A DNA stretch of 54,266 nt from Actinomycetota bacterium (GTDB lineage Bacteria; Actinomycetota; Acidimicrobiia; Acidimicrobiales; Ilumatobacteraceae), in NCBI GenBank assembly GCA_009701715.1, contig WLJO01000013.1:1-54266 (forward strand), given 5' to 3'. This document shows positions 8,230 through 19,150 of this stretch, in pieces (within the stretch, counting starts at the first letter, position 1; every line of letters starts with the position of its first letter). The translations under genes were made by a program, and so were the position numbers. The notes beneath the pieces are model-generated. The model was not told the DNA's origin, did no database searches, and saw only the letters and a program-made list of their open reading frames with translations.

Positions 8230-9069
8230 ATGACGGTGGGTCCCTCGTTCGTCCTGCTCGCTGCAGGAATCGGCCGTCGCTACGGTGGCCTCAAACAACT
8301 CGCTCCGGTGGGTCCGAACGGTGAGGCCATCATCGACCTCACCATCGCCGATGCTGCTGCAGCGGGCTTCGAGGAGGTGGTGGCCATCGTTCGCCACTCC
8401 ATCGCTGACGAGATCCGTACGCACATCGAGCAGCGCAGCCCCATCCCGCTGCGGCTCGCGTTCCAGGACGACCTGCTGCCGCGGCGGGACAAGCCGTGGG
8501 GCACTGCGCACGCGCTGCTCAGCGCTGCGTCGCTGCTCGAGGACCGGCCGTTCGGCATCGCGAACGCGGACGACTACTACGACGTCGACGGGATCGCCGC
8601 GCTCGCGGACTGGCTCACGAACCGGCGCCGCCCGAACGCTGCGTGCCTCGTGGCGTACCGCCTCGGCGACACGCTCTCCGATCGTGGCACCGTCAGCCGC
8701 GGCATCTGCGAGGTGGGTGCGAGCGGTGAGTTGCTGCGCTGCGTGGAGAACTTGAAGATTGCACGCGAGGCCGACGGTCTGGTGCATTCTGAAAACGGTG
8801 TGCTGGCCGACGATGCATCGGCGTCCATGAACCTGTTCGGGTTCGACCCGAGCGTGCTCGATCTCGTGCGTGCCGACTGGGAAGCGTGGATCCCCGGCAA
8901 GGTGCACGACGAGGAAGATGAGTGCCGCCTTCCCGAGGTGCTCAATGATCTCGTCGCGACCGTACGGGCTTCGGTTGACGTGGTGCGCACCACGGGTTCG
9001 TGGATGGGCATCACCTATACCGACGACCTCGAGCCCACCCGAGAGGCCCTCGCGCACCGCTTCGCCTAG
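8230..9069 (+). CDS. Nucleotidyltransferase (NTP-transferase fold)
   Basis: 279 residues. The N-terminal Rossmann-like nucleotide-binding motif LLAAGIGRRYGGLKQL is the NTP-transferase G-x-G-x-R...K signature. Downstream, KPWGTAHAL and IANADDYYDVDG give the metal-binding aspartates. The Tyr-Gly-Gly in place of the usual proline before the Lys is found in a subgroup of uncharacterised sugar-nucleotide transferases. The family transfers nucleotidyl groups to sugar phosphates; the sugar here cannot be told. It begins 16 bp after the F420 enzyme, so a two-gene operon is likely. Confidence 0.8.
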   Translation: MTVGPSFVLLAAGIGRRYGGLKQLAPVGPNGEAIIDLTIADAAAAGFEEVVAIVRHSIADEIRTHIEQRSPIPLRLAFQDDLLPRRDKPWGTAHALLSAASLLEDRPFGIANADDYYDVDGIAALADWLTNRRRPNAACLVAYRLGDTLSDRGTVSRGICEVGASGELLRCVENLKIAREADGLVHSENGVLADDASASMNLFGFDPSVLDLVRADWEAWIPGKVHDEEDECRLPEVLNDLVATVRASVDVVRTTGSWMGITYTDDLEPTREALAHRFA

Positions 9070-9091
9070 CCCCTCTCGAGTTCTCGGGGGG

Positions 9092-10819
<1,728 letters not shown>

Positions 10820-10899
10820 GTAGGCAACGGTATCGCGGTGCCCGGGACGGTTGAGCCCCGGGTGTTCGCAAGCGACTGCGCTGTCGTTGTCCCGGCGCG

Positions 10900-11388
10900 T
10901 CAGCCGATGGCGGGTGAGCCCTCGAACGGCGACGGGTCGCCGGTCTCGGGGATCGTCGGATACGACCACGCAGTAGTGGTGGCGATCTCACGCGCCACCT
11001 TGCGCCACGCAGCCGGGTCCCAGCCCTCGGCGACCGCAGCGAGCTTGCCGTCACCGCGGACGAAGACGAAGGCGGGCAGCGACGAGAGGCCGAGCGAACG
11101 GACCGCCGCGCGGTCTGGGTCGCAGAACACGAGGAATTCTTCTGCGAGCGGCCCGAGGAACTCGCGCGCCTCGTCGGGGCCGCAGGTCATCAGGAAGTTC
11201 GCCCGGACCGCTGCACCACGGAATGCATGGAGGATCCGTCGTGCCGTCGGGAGGATCCACGACGACTGGTTCGTGTACGGGTCGAGTACCACCGACGTGA
11301 AGTGAAAGGTGGTGAGCCACTCGTTGAGTGAGCGGGGGTCTCCGTGCAGCGGGGTGAGCACGAGGTCGCCTGAGGGATCGGTCGCCAT
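10900..11388 (-). CDS. Thioredoxin-fold protein without CxxC
   Basis: 162 residues from the ATG at 11388. The core resembles a thioredoxin fold: [20 protein letters not shown] (strand and helix), [35 protein letters not shown], then [20 protein letters not shown], with the proline before the third strand as in the cis-Pro loop. The position of the redox CxxC is occupied by non-cysteine residues, so a redox role is unlikely. Function unknown. It lies 80 bp upstream of the fumarase on the same strand and is divergent from the next gene. Confidence 0.6.
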   Translation of the reverse strand: MATDPSGDLVLTPLHGDPRSLNEWLTTFHFTSVVLDPYTNQSSWILPTARRILHAFRGAAVRANFLMTCGPDEAREFLGPLAEEFLVFCDPDRAAVRSLGLSSLPAFVFVRGDGKLAAVAEGWDPAAWRKVAREIATTTAWSYPTIPETGDPSPFEGSPAIG

Positions 11389-11427
11389 CGGCTGAGACGG
11401 TAGCGCAGCGGCGATAGTGTCCCCCAA

Positions 11428-12231
11428 GTGCACCCGATTGAGCGGCTGAGATATGTGGCGCGATCGTCCGGGGTGGACCAGCGCAGTCTCGTTCGGGAGA
11501 CCGCGATGGCGCTCCGTGGGCTGCGTGGTGACCCAACCGGACTCCTGGTGTCCTGCAGGCGGATTCTCGAGCGTCATCCCACCTCAGGGGCCCTCTGGGC
11601 GCTGGCGGCACGAACCCTGACCGCAACGGACCCGGGCCAGGAACTCGGTCTGTTCGCGCGCCAGGTCGACGAGGATCCGACCCCGGAACTGCTCTACGAC
11701 GCGATTCCGCAGGACGCCACCGTCTGTGTGCTCGGCTGGCCGGATCTGGTGGGCGAGGCCATCTTGCGCCGAGGCGACGTCTGCGTGCTCGCCGTGGACA
11801 TGCTCGGTGAGGGGTCGGGGTTCGTGCAGCGACTCCGCCGGGCCGACGTCGATGCCGGGGTCGTGGCCCCCGCCGGGCTCGGTGCGGCAGTCGGTGCTGC
11901 TGACCTCGTGCTGCTCGAGGCGTCCGCCGCCGGTCCCGGGGGGATCCTTGCCGTGGCGGGATCGCGTGCGGCCGCTGCCGTTGCCTACTGCAGCGAGCTC
12001 CCCGTTTGGGCCGTCGTCGGCCAGGGGCGAAGGCTTCCGGGACCCCTGTGGAGCGCGCTCCTCAACCGCCTCGAGCGCAGCGCCGATCCCTGGGAACTCG
12101 ATGACGAGGTCGTTCCCGCCGGAACGATCAGCCACGTCGTCGGACCGGACGGTTTGAGGCCCGGCACAGCGGACCTCGACGTGCCCGAGTGCCCGGCGGC
12201 CCCGGAACTCCTGAAGCTCGTCAGCCGCTGA
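11428..12231 (+). CDS. eIF-2B/NagB-fold-like hypothetical protein
   Basis: 267 residues from a GTG start at 11428. The N-terminal part is helical (RLRYVARSSGVDQRSLVRET). The C-terminal half, with TVCVLGWPDLVGEAILRRGD, then AADLVLLEASAAGPGGILAV, YCSELPVWAVVGQGRRLP and TISHVVGPDG, has the strand-turn pattern of the eIF-2B-alpha/ribose-1-phosphate isomerase superfamily (ADLVLVGADAV... in relatives). Conserved catalytic Asp/Cys positions of methylthioribose-phosphate isomerases are not evident, so no reaction is assigned. The EEP hydrolase starts 12 bp downstream. Confidence 0.5.
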   Translation: MHPIERLRYVARSSGVDQRSLVRETAMALRGLRGDPTGLLVSCRRILERHPTSGALWALAARTLTATDPGQELGLFARQVDEDPTPELLYDAIPQDATVCVLGWPDLVGEAILRRGDVCVLAVDMLGEGSGFVQRLRRADVDAGVVAPAGLGAAVGAADLVLLEASAAGPGGILAVAGSRAAAAVAYCSELPVWAVVGQGRRLPGPLWSALLNRLERSADPWELDDEVVPAGTISHVVGPDGLRPGTADLDVPECPAAPELLKLVSR

Positions 12232-12243
12232 GCAGTACCCGCC

Positions 12244-13131
12244 GTGTCCGCCCACGACGCGCTGCGTGTCCTGCAGCTGAACACCTGGAACGTGGAGGGG
12301 CCGTGGCCGCAACGCCTCGCCGAAGTCGTTGCACAGGTGCTCCGGCTGCAACCGGACGTCATCTGCCTGCAGGAAGTAGTCAGCGGACCTGACGGCCGAT
12401 CGACGGCCCACATCCTGGCCGACGAACTGGTGAGGGCCAGCCCGCCCGCGTGGCATGTGGCCTACGCCGGCACGCCGTACCCCGAGGAGGTTCTCGGTGT
12501 GCCCGACGGAGCGCTCTGGGGCGTGGCCGTGCTCAGCCGTTGGCCGATCGAGGCCCAGCACTCCCGACTGCTGCAGGACGGCTATCCGAGCATGTGGTTG
12601 GTGCTCCACGCCCGCACCAATGGCCTCGACGTGTTCTCCACCCACCTCACCCCGGCCCAGCACGATGGCGTGTGGCGTGAGCGTCAGGTGCTCGAGGTGG
12701 ACACCTTCGTACGCGAGCACCGCAATCCCGGCTCGCCCCTGCCGGTGATCCTCGGCGGCGATCTCAACGCTGCGCCCGAGTCGAGCGAGATCCGCTTCCT
12801 GGCCGGGCTGCAGAGCCTGGAGGGCCGCAGCACGTACTACCAGGACGCCTGGGCCGTCGCGGGCGACGGTGGGCCGGGCCACACGTGGGACCCGGGGAAT
12901 CCATTCGCTGCAGCGCTGCACCTGCACCCCAAGCGGGTGGACTACGTACTCGTGGGGGACCACTTCCCGCTCAACGCCCCGTCGGCGCCCGGGGCCGCCC
13001 CGGGGGACGGCACGGGCAAGGTGTTGCACTGTGAACTCGTCGGGCCGAACCCGATCACCGGCATCAACCCGAGCGACCACCACGGGGTTTTCGCCCTCGT
13101 GGCTTGGCCGCAGGTTGGGCGCCGGGAGTAG
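12244..13131 (+). CDS. Endonuclease/exonuclease/phosphatase (EEP) family hydrolase
   Basis: 295 residues, GTG start. The four EEP landmarks appear in order: LQLNTWNVEG, ICLQEVV (metal-binding Glu), LGGDLNAAPESSE (catalytic Asp-x-Asn) and SDHHGVFA (catalytic His near the C-terminus). RVDYVLVGDHF precedes the last motif as in sphingomyelinase/DNase I-like members. Substrates in this superfamily range from DNA to phospholipids and cannot be chosen here. There is no signal peptide, so it is likely cytoplasmic. Confidence 0.8.
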   Translation: MSAHDALRVLQLNTWNVEGPWPQRLAEVVAQVLRLQPDVICLQEVVSGPDGRSTAHILADELVRASPPAWHVAYAGTPYPEEVLGVPDGALWGVAVLSRWPIEAQHSRLLQDGYPSMWLVLHARTNGLDVFSTHLTPAQHDGVWRERQVLEVDTFVREHRNPGSPLPVILGGDLNAAPESSEIRFLAGLQSLEGRSTYYQDAWAVAGDGGPGHTWDPGNPFAAALHLHPKRVDYVLVGDHFPLNAPSAPGAAPGDGTGKVLHCELVGPNPITGINPSDHHGVFALVAWPQVGRRE

Positions 13132-13142
13132 CGTTCTCGCTC

Positions 13143-14084
13143 ATGTCCCCCCGTTCCCGTGAACTTCCGCGCCGCTCCTGCCTCTCCATCCCCGGTTCCT
13201 CGGAGAAGATGGTCGGAAAGGGCCCCGGCATCCCCGCTGACATGGTCTTTCTCGATCTCGAGGACGCTGTTGCCCCGAAGGAGAAGGAAGCAGCCCGCGG
13301 CAAGATTGCCCACGCGCTGCGCACGCTTGACTGGGGCGACAAGGTGATGTGCGTCCGCGTCAACGACTGGTCCACGAAGTGGACGGCGTACGACATCATC
13401 GAGGTGGTCGGCAACTCCGGCCTGCGTCTCGACGAGATCATGCTCCCGAAGGTGGAGTCCGCGGCGCAGATCGTCGCCACCGACATGCTCCTGCGTCAGG
13501 TGGAGATCGCCGCTGGCCTGCCCGTCGGCCACATCGGTATCGAGGCACAGATCGAGACCGCACGCGGCCTCATCAACGTCGAGGAGATCTGCGCAGCGTC
13601 GCCCCGCCTCGAGACCATCATCTTCGGGCCCGCCGACTTCGCTGCCAGCATGGAGATGCCGGTGCTCACCGGTGGCGTGCAGATCCCGCAGTACCCGGGC
13701 GACCACTTCCACTACGTGTTCTCCAAGATCCTCATGGCCGGCCGCGCCAACGGCCTGCAGGTCATCGACGGCCCGTACCTGTACATCCGTGACGGCGAGG
13801 GCTTCCGCGACTACTGCAACCGCACCCGCACGCTCGGCTACGACGGCAAGTGGGCACTGCACCCCGACCAGGTCGCCATCCTCAACGAGGTGTTCTCGCC
13901 CACGCAGGAGCAGTTCGACCGTGCGCACGCAATCCTCGATGCCTACAACTTCGCCACCGAGGACGAGGGCAAGGGCGCGGTGATGTTCGGCGAGGAGATG
14001 ATCGACGAGGCAAGCCGCAAGATGGCGCTCAAGTTCATCTCCCGCGGCGAGCGCGCGGGCCTCGTGCGCAGCGCTGCGTCCTGA
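13143..14084 (+). CDS. mcl: CoA-ester lyase, malyl-CoA/beta-methylmalyl-CoA lyase-like
   Basis: 313 residues from the ATG at 13143. CitE/HpcH TIM-barrel fold: RRSCLSIPGSS at 10-20 (CoA/acid-binding Arg), VFLDLEDAVAPKEK at about 34, IGIEAQIETARGLINVEEI at about 131 (metal-binding Glu) and IIFGPADFAASM (metal-binding Asp). The family cleaves malyl-CoA or beta-methylmalyl-CoA to acetyl- or propionyl-CoA plus glyoxylate. With the methylsuccinyl-CoA dehydrogenase-like and MaoC genes within 7 kb, a role in the ethylmalonyl-CoA pathway is likely (inference). A 13-codon upstream extension overlaps the EEP gene and is rejected. Confidence 0.8.
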   Translation: MSPRSRELPRRSCLSIPGSSEKMVGKGPGIPADMVFLDLEDAVAPKEKEAARGKIAHALRTLDWGDKVMCVRVNDWSTKWTAYDIIEVVGNSGLRLDEIMLPKVESAAQIVATDMLLRQVEIAAGLPVGHIGIEAQIETARGLINVEEICAASPRLETIIFGPADFAASMEMPVLTGGVQIPQYPGDHFHYVFSKILMAGRANGLQVIDGPYLYIRDGEGFRDYCNRTRTLGYDGKWALHPDQVAILNEVFSPTQEQFDRAHAILDAYNFATEDEGKGAVMFGEEMIDEASRKMALKFISRGERAGLVRSAAS

Positions 14085-14094
14085 TCGACGCACC

Positions 14095-14808
14095 ATGAGC
14101 CAGAAGCGCTTCGACGCACTGCTGTTCGACGCCGGTGGCGTCTTCGTCGTGCCGGACCACATCGCACTGGGCGACGCACTCGGCCACCGGCCCAACTCGC
14201 TCGACGGGCACCGTGCGCACTACTACGCGCTCAGCGCGCTCGAGCGTGACGCGCTGTCGAACAAGGCGAAGGACGCTGACGGCATCGAGCACCTCGACTG
14301 GTCCGTGTACCGCGGTGCGTGGGCCAAGGCAATCGGTGACTCCGCACCGGACACCGTCGAGGACCGCCTTCGCCGTGTGTGGACAGCGCTGCTCTGGCGT
14401 GCACGGATCGAGGAGTCCGTCGCTGCACTGTGGAAGTTGTTCAACCGCAAGGTGCCGATCGGTGTGGTCTCCAACGCGAGCGGACAAATCGAGGGCATCC
14501 TTGCCACCCAGGGCATCTGCCAGGTAGGTGCCGGAGCCGGGGTTCCCGTGAGCGTGGTGAGCGACTCGCACGTGGTCGGTTTCGCGAAGCCCGATCCGCG
14601 TGTGTTCGAGCCGGCGCTCGCCGTTCTGGCGGCGCAGGGGATCACCGACGGCTCGCGTATCGGCTACATCGGAGACTCGTTCATCAACGACGTTGCCGGC
14701 GCTGCGGCCGCCGGTCTCGTGCCCCTGCACCTCGATCCGTACGGCCTGTACGACGACCTCGGCCACGAGCGGATCCAGTCGCTGCACGACCTGCTCGACT
14801 GGGTGTGA
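14095..14808 (+). CDS. HAD-superfamily hydrolase
   Basis: 237 residues. Motif I LLFDAGGVF has the nucleophile Asp but Gly at the usual second Asp position, as in the DLGG/DAGG subgroup. Motif II is VVSNASG, motif III Lys is in FAKPDPRVFEPAL, and motif IV is GYIGDSFINDVAGAAAAG. A cap domain lies between motifs I and II. Possible activities include phosphatase or dehalogenase; the substrate is unknown. It follows the CoA lyase by 10 bp and precedes the methyltransferase by 7 bp, so the three probably form an operon. Confidence 0.8.
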   Translation: MSQKRFDALLFDAGGVFVVPDHIALGDALGHRPNSLDGHRAHYYALSALERDALSNKAKDADGIEHLDWSVYRGAWAKAIGDSAPDTVEDRLRRVWTALLWRARIEESVAALWKLFNRKVPIGVVSNASGQIEGILATQGICQVGAGAGVPVSVVSDSHVVGFAKPDPRVFEPALAVLAAQGITDGSRIGYIGDSFINDVAGAAAAGLVPLHLDPYGLYDDLGHERIQSLHDLLDWV

Positions 14809-14815
14809 CCTGAAC

Positions 14816-15463
14816 GTGCCCGGTGGTGACGAGCAGCAAGCGCGTGTGCCGGGCAGCGAGGTGTCGGCGCGCTGGGTGAAGTGGCGCCGCGCGATCAACC
14901 TCGACGAGTACGACGCACGCTGGCAGCGAATGGTGGACGCTGGCGAGGCGGCGCACGGCGAGGCGGATTTCCTCGACACGCTCGGTGCAGGTGCGGTGCT
15001 CGATGCGGGTTGCGGCACGGGTCGTCTCGCGATCGAACTCGCACACCGTGGTCGCGAGGTTGTCGGCGTGGACCTCGATGTGGACATGGTGGACCGTGCA
15101 CGCCGCAAGGCCCCGCAGATCGACTGGCACGTTGCGGATCTCGCCACCGTGCAGCTCGGCCGCACGTTCCCGATCGTGGTGATGGCGGGCAACATCCTGC
15201 TGTTCTGCAAGCCCGAGGACCGTGGGGCGATCGTCGCGAATCTTTCGCACCACCTCGAACCCGGCGGTCGACTCGTCGCAGGCTTCAGCCTCGACGCGCA
15301 GGGCTATCCCGTCGAGCGTTACGACGAACTGTGCGCTGCAGCGGGCCTGGTGCTGGAGGCGCGCTACGCCACCTGGGAGCGAGCACCGTTTGCTGGCGGC
15401 GACGGTGCTGGCGCCGACGGTGCTGGCGGGGACTATGCCGTCAGCATCCACCGCCAGCCCTAA
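14816..15463 (+). CDS. Class I SAM-dependent methyltransferase
   Basis: About 215 residues if GTG 14816 is the start; another in-frame GTG lies slightly downstream. The core is VLDAGCGTGRLAIELAHRG (SAM-binding motif I), VVGVDLDVDMVDRAR (acidic residue binding the ribose), then MAGNILLFCKPEDRGAIV and HLEPGGRLVAGFS (motifs II-III). The substrate is unknown. The C-terminus carries a short Gly/Ala/Asp-rich repeat (GGDGAGADGAGGD), which looks like small tandem duplication of a GGTGCTGGCG unit near 15408-15430. It is translationally close to the HAD gene. Confidence 0.8.
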   Translation: MPGGDEQQARVPGSEVSARWVKWRRAINLDEYDARWQRMVDAGEAAHGEADFLDTLGAGAVLDAGCGTGRLAIELAHRGREVVGVDLDVDMVDRARRKAPQIDWHVADLATVQLGRTFPIVVMAGNILLFCKPEDRGAIVANLSHHLEPGGRLVAGFSLDAQGYPVERYDELCAAAGLVLEARYATWERAPFAGGDGAGADGAGGDYAVSIHRQP

Positions 15464-15535
15464 CCCCTCAGGGATCTCGGTCTACTTCTGGCGGAGGGGT
15501 CGCCCGATGTAGACCCAGAACTTGGTGAGGGAGGG
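15464..15535. other. Convergent intergenic region with competing inverted repeats
   Basis: Between the stop codons of the methyltransferase and the acyl-CoA dehydrogenase. GGTCTAC pairs with GTAGACC, and TTCTGG pairs with CCAGAA. The pairs interleave, so they could form alternative or pseudoknot-like foldings. ACCCCTC/GAGGGGT is a third option. It probably serves as a shared transcription end; there is no U-tract on either strand. Confidence 0.35.
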
Positions 15536-17134
15536 TTACTTGGCGAGCGAGTCGACCAGGCGGCGGGCGACCACCTTGAGGCACAGGGTCTCGTCTGCAC
15601 CCTCGAAGATGCTGAGCACGCGTGCATCAACGAACAGCCGGCTCACGCTGTACTCCTCGGCGTAGCCGTAGCCGCCGTGGATTTGCATGGCCTCACGGGT
15701 AACCCACTCGGCGGCCTTGCACACGTAGGCCTTCACCATCGAGGCCTCCATCTGGCCCTGTCCCTTGGCCATGAGCGTCGCCACGGCGTAGGAGAACTGG
15801 CGGGAGGCCTGGATAACGAATGCCATGCGCCCGAGCTTCACCTTCGTGAGTTCGTAGTCGCCCACGGTGTTGCCAAACACGGTGCGGTCCTGGGAGTAGG
15901 TGAGCGCAGCCTCGTACGCAGCCTGCATCACGCCAACGGCGCGTGCAGCGGTCTGCAGACGGCCGTTCTCGAATCCCTCCATCTGGTAATAGAAGCCCTT
16001 GCCCATGCCGTCCTCGAGGCCGATGAGGTTCTCGGCGGGCACCCACCAGGCGTCGAGTGCGATCTCGTAGGAGTGCATGCCGCGGTAACCAATGGTGTCG
16101 ATCGGGCGGCCTTCCATCTTGCCGCCACCGGGCTGGCTGAACTGGAAGCCGTGGGCATCGCCGAGCGGCTTGGGCACGATGAACACCGACAGGCCGCGGT
16201 GGGTCTTGGTGCGGTCCGGATCGGTGCGGGCGAGCAGCATGAGCACATTCGCGCGGGCGGCGAACGTGCACCAGGTCTTCACGCCGTTGATCACGTACCC
16301 GGCCTCGCCGTTGGGGCCTGCGGCCGGGGTGCCCGTGACCTTGATGCCGGCAACGTCGGAGCCGTAATCGGGCTCGGTGACGGCCACGGCGCACATCACC
16401 TCAGCAGTAGCGAGCTTGGGCAGCCACTCCTGCTTCTGCTCCTCGGTGCCGCCCTTGACGAGCGCACGCGTGAGGATCTCGGGGCGGGTAATGAGCGAGC
16501 CGCCGATGCCGAGGCTGGCGCGGCTCAGTTCCTCGGTGGCGATGACCATCGCGGTGTACTCGCCGTCGCCGCCGGTGGAGAACCCGCCGTACTCCTCGGG
16601 GATCGAGAGGCCGAATGCGCCGATCTCGGCGAGTCCGCTGATGATGTTCTCGGGGACGTCCTCGTTGCAGCGGTGCACATGCTCGGCATGCGGGGCGATG
16701 ACCTTGTCACCGAACGCGCGGAACGTGTCCTGCACCATTTCGAAGTCGGAGTCCAGATGACGTGGGCCGGGTGTAGTCGCAAGCGATGCGATGAACGACG
16801 GGTCGCGGTACGTGGCCACGAAGCCGTGTGCCGGTGTGAGCGCATTCGCGTCAACGCCCCACAGCTGTTCGCGCCCGACCAGCTTGCACACGAGGTCGTG
16901 AACGGCATCAGCGACAAAGGCACAGGTGAGCGCGGATTCGACGGCGCCCTTTGCCCCGTAGTCGAGCATCGACCGGGCAGTGGACACGGCGGAGGCGGCA
17001 TGAGCCACGTCGTACGCCAGCACCTGCTGGGAGTCTGGTCCACCGAGGTCGGCGAGGCGCCGTACGGCCTTGCCGACAACCCCCTCGGCCAGCTCGATGA
17101 CGGAAACGGCAGCCTGCAGATCGTGGGCGGTCAT
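15536..17134 (-). CDS. mcd: Acyl-CoA dehydrogenase with N-terminal extension; (2S)-methylsuccinyl-CoA dehydrogenase-like
   Basis: 532 residues from the ATG at 17134, about 150 longer than ordinary acyl-CoA dehydrogenases. The extension (helical, with YDVAHAASAVSTARSMLDYG) precedes a normal flavoprotein: MCAVAVTEPDYGSDVAGIKV, YVINGVKTWCTFA, TVFGNTVGDYELTKVKLGRM, IHGGYGYAEEY, and a C-terminal SIFEGADETL with the likely catalytic Glu. The known methylsuccinyl-CoA dehydrogenase of the ethylmalonyl-CoA pathway has this size and a comparable extension. Neighbouring lyase and MaoC genes support that reading, but the substrate is inferred. Confidence 0.7.
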   Translation of the reverse strand: MTAHDLQAAVSVIELAEGVVGKAVRRLADLGGPDSQQVLAYDVAHAASAVSTARSMLDYGAKGAVESALTCAFVADAVHDLVCKLVGREQLWGVDANALTPAHGFVATYRDPSFIASLATTPGPRHLDSDFEMVQDTFRAFGDKVIAPHAEHVHRCNEDVPENIISGLAEIGAFGLSIPEEYGGFSTGGDGEYTAMVIATEELSRASLGIGGSLITRPEILTRALVKGGTEEQKQEWLPKLATAEVMCAVAVTEPDYGSDVAGIKVTGTPAAGPNGEAGYVINGVKTWCTFAARANVLMLLARTDPDRTKTHRGLSVFIVPKPLGDAHGFQFSQPGGGKMEGRPIDTIGYRGMHSYEIALDAWWVPAENLIGLEDGMGKGFYYQMEGFENGRLQTAARAVGVMQAAYEAALTYSQDRTVFGNTVGDYELTKVKLGRMAFVIQASRQFSYAVATLMAKGQGQMEASMVKAYVCKAAEWVTREAMQIHGGYGYAEEYSVSRLFVDARVLSIFEGADETLCLKVVARRLVDSLAK

Positions 17135-17231
17135 AGTTCCACAACCTACCGAGCAGACCGCCCGCAACACTCCGTCGGCGACCGCCTCATAGATGGCCGC
17201 AGGGGAGGGCGTCGGGCGTCAGACTGGGTCG

Positions 17232-17789
17232 ATGCGGATCTGTGTGTACTGCGGCTCGAGCAAGGGCCCCGAGACCTTCCAGCGACTGGCCGTGGAACTA
17301 GGCGCCGAGATGGCCAGCCGGGGGATCGGGTTGGTCTACGGCGGGGGTGACGTCGGCCTCATGGGCATCATTGCTGACGCCGTGCTCGCGGGGGGCGGCG
17401 AGGTGATTGGGGTGATCCCCGAGGCGATGATCCCCCTTGAGGTGGCCCACCGGGGGCTGAACGAGTTGATCGTCGTGGACTCGATGCACGCCCGCAAGTT
17501 CCGCATGGCTGAACTGTCTGATGCATTCATCGCCCTCCCGGGCGGGTTCGGCACACTCGACGAGATCTTCGAGATCCTCTCGTGGAATCAACTCGGCTAC
17601 CTGAGCAAGCCGGCGATCTTCCTCGACGTCGAGGGGTTCTGGGACCCGATGTTCGCCCAGATCGACGTGATGAGCGAGGCGGGTCTGCTGCGCCCCAAGC
17701 ACCGCGGGCTGGCGCAACGGGCACGGTCGGTTGCGGAGGCGATCGATCTCGCCGCCGCCATCCCGCCACCCACCGAGTCCAAGAAGTAG
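17232..17789 (+). CDS. LOG-family protein (TIGR00730; cytokinin-type 5'-monophosphate phosphoribohydrolase)
   Basis: 185 residues from the ATG at 17232 (MRICVYCGSSKG). Rossmann-like fold with LVYGGGDVGLMGIIADAVL, GVIPEAM, SMHARKFRMAELSDAF and the diagnostic PGGFGTLDE. LOG proteins cleave nucleoside 5'-monophosphates to base and ribose phosphate; in bacteria the natural substrate is often uncertain. The upstream in-frame extension lacks family sequence. It is divergent from the acyl-CoA dehydrogenase, with about 97 bp between starts. A run of nine C followed by GGGG lies just after the stop. Confidence 0.9.
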   Translation: MRICVYCGSSKGPETFQRLAVELGAEMASRGIGLVYGGGDVGLMGIIADAVLAGGGEVIGVIPEAMIPLEVAHRGLNELIVVDSMHARKFRMAELSDAFIALPGGFGTLDEIFEILSWNQLGYLSKPAIFLDVEGFWDPMFAQIDVMSEAGLLRPKHRGLAQRARSVAEAIDLAAAIPPPTESKK

Positions 17790-17807
17790 CGGAACCCCCC
17801 CCCGGGG

Positions 17808-19004
17808 TTACTTGCCGAAGGAGACCGGGCACATGCGCGGTCCGCGCACCTGACCGCCGGCCCAAGTGACTTCTGCGCCCTTGGTAAGGCCGAACTCGGG
17901 GATCATCGCGAGCCATTCCTCGACGGCGACGCGCAGTTCCATGCGAGCGAGGTTGGCGCCTGCGCAGCGGTGGATGCCCGATCCGAACGCGATGTGGCGG
18001 TTCTGCTCACGGTCGAAGTCCACCACGTCGGGATTCGGGAACACGTCCGGGTCCCGGTTGGCGGCAGGGAAGGGGAGCAGCACGTTGTCGCCCTTGTGCA
18101 TCGGACAGCCGTTGTACTCGAAGTCCTCGGTGACGATGCGGGCCATGGTGACCGGCGAGTACGCGCGGAGCAGTTCCTCGAGCGCGAACGGCATGATCTC
18201 GGGGTCGTCGATGAGCCGTTGCCGGTCGGCGGGGTGCGTAGCGAGGTGCCACAGCGCGGAACCGATGGCGCTCCAGGTGGTGTCCACCCCGGCGAGGAGC
18301 GTGAGCGCTGCCGTGCCGAGCACGTGGGCATCGGGAATGGCCTCGCCCTCCACCTTGGTGTGCGCAAGCTCGCTGATGAGATCGTCGCCCGGGTTGACCT
18401 TGCGCTCCTCGAGGGCCTGCATGAAGAAGGTGAAGATATTGATCTGCCCGCGCTGGAGGCGCTCGGGGTCGTAGGCGAACTCGAGCACGTCACGCACCCA
18501 GCTGGTGAAGTCGTCGGACATCTCGGCGGGTACGCCGAGCACCTTGGCGATGATGCGCACTGGGATCTGCTGGGCGTAGTCCTGTGCGGCGTCGGCCTTG
18601 CCATCCTCGATAAAGCCGCGAATGAGGCTGCGGCACAGTTCACGCGTAATGACCTCGTACTCGGCCACCCTGGTGTGGGAGAACCAGGGGAGCAGGAGGC
18701 GACGCGACCAGGTGTGCACCGGCGGGTCGCTCGTGATCGGCGGGAGTCCCAGCGGGAACGGGTCGGGTGCGCCCTCGGGTGCACGGATCACGCCGACCTC
18801 TGCGGAACTGAAGTGCTCGACGTCGTGGGCGATCGCCACCACGTCGTCGTACTTGGTGGGCATCCACGACCCACCCCAGCGATCGGTATGCGCCACCGGG
18901 CAGGTGCCGCGCAGTTCCTCGTACACGGGGTACGGGTCCTTCACGAACTCCGGGTCAACCACGTCGTAGTCGGTGGCCCAGTTCAGATGGCTCGGTGTGG
19001 ACAC
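17808..19004 (-). CDS. Cytochrome P450
   Basis: 398 residues, GTG start at 19004 preceded by GAGGAGGGATCCC as ribosome-binding site. The I-helix oxygen-activation motif is LAGVDTTWSA, the K-helix ExxR is ALEELLRAYSPV, and the haem loop FGSGIHRCAGANLARME has Cys347 as thiolate ligand. No membrane anchor, so it is a soluble bacterial class I P450 that needs a ferredoxin and a reductase. None is adjacent; the small ferredoxin at 36743 is one candidate partner. The substrate is unknown. Confidence 0.93.
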   Translation of the reverse strand: MSTPSHLNWATDYDVVDPEFVKDPYPVYEELRGTCPVAHTDRWGGSWMPTKYDDVVAIAHDVEHFSSAEVGVIRAPEGAPDPFPLGLPPITSDPPVHTWSRRLLLPWFSHTRVAEYEVITRELCRSLIRGFIEDGKADAAQDYAQQIPVRIIAKVLGVPAEMSDDFTSWVRDVLEFAYDPERLQRGQINIFTFFMQALEERKVNPGDDLISELAHTKVEGEAIPDAHVLGTAALTLLAGVDTTWSAIGSALWHLATHPADRQRLIDDPEIMPFALEELLRAYSPVTMARIVTEDFEYNGCPMHKGDNVLLPFPAANRDPDVFPNPDVVDFDREQNRHIAFGSGIHRCAGANLARMELRVAVEEWLAMIPEFGLTKGAEVTWAGGQVRGPRMCPVSFGK

Positions 19005-19150
19005 GGGATCCCTCCTCGGATCCGGCGGACTGGGCCGGACTGCGCAATCCTAGGCAACGGTGTGCCGAACGTCACGAGATTAGTGATGGGTGTCATGGCC
19101 GCCCACACAGTCCCGACACCGTTTCTGGGTGGAGAGTACGGTGGCACCCG

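Noticed and set aside
15408-15435. The GGTGCTGGCG-like repeats at the methyltransferase 3' end as a regulatory repeat
   Set aside because: Only two to three imperfect copies inside the coding frame, encoding a Gly/Ala/Asp tail; best explained as local slippage duplication.
15677-17350. A 557-codon plus-strand open frame opposite the acyl-CoA dehydrogenase
   Set aside because: Antisense shadow caused by high GC; the minus-strand product has all acyl-CoA dehydrogenase motifs.
17795-17807. C9-G4 run as a G-quadruplex or slippage switch
   Set aside because: It is a single run in a short intergenic gap; it does not interrupt a gene and lacks the spaced G-tracts of a quadruplex.
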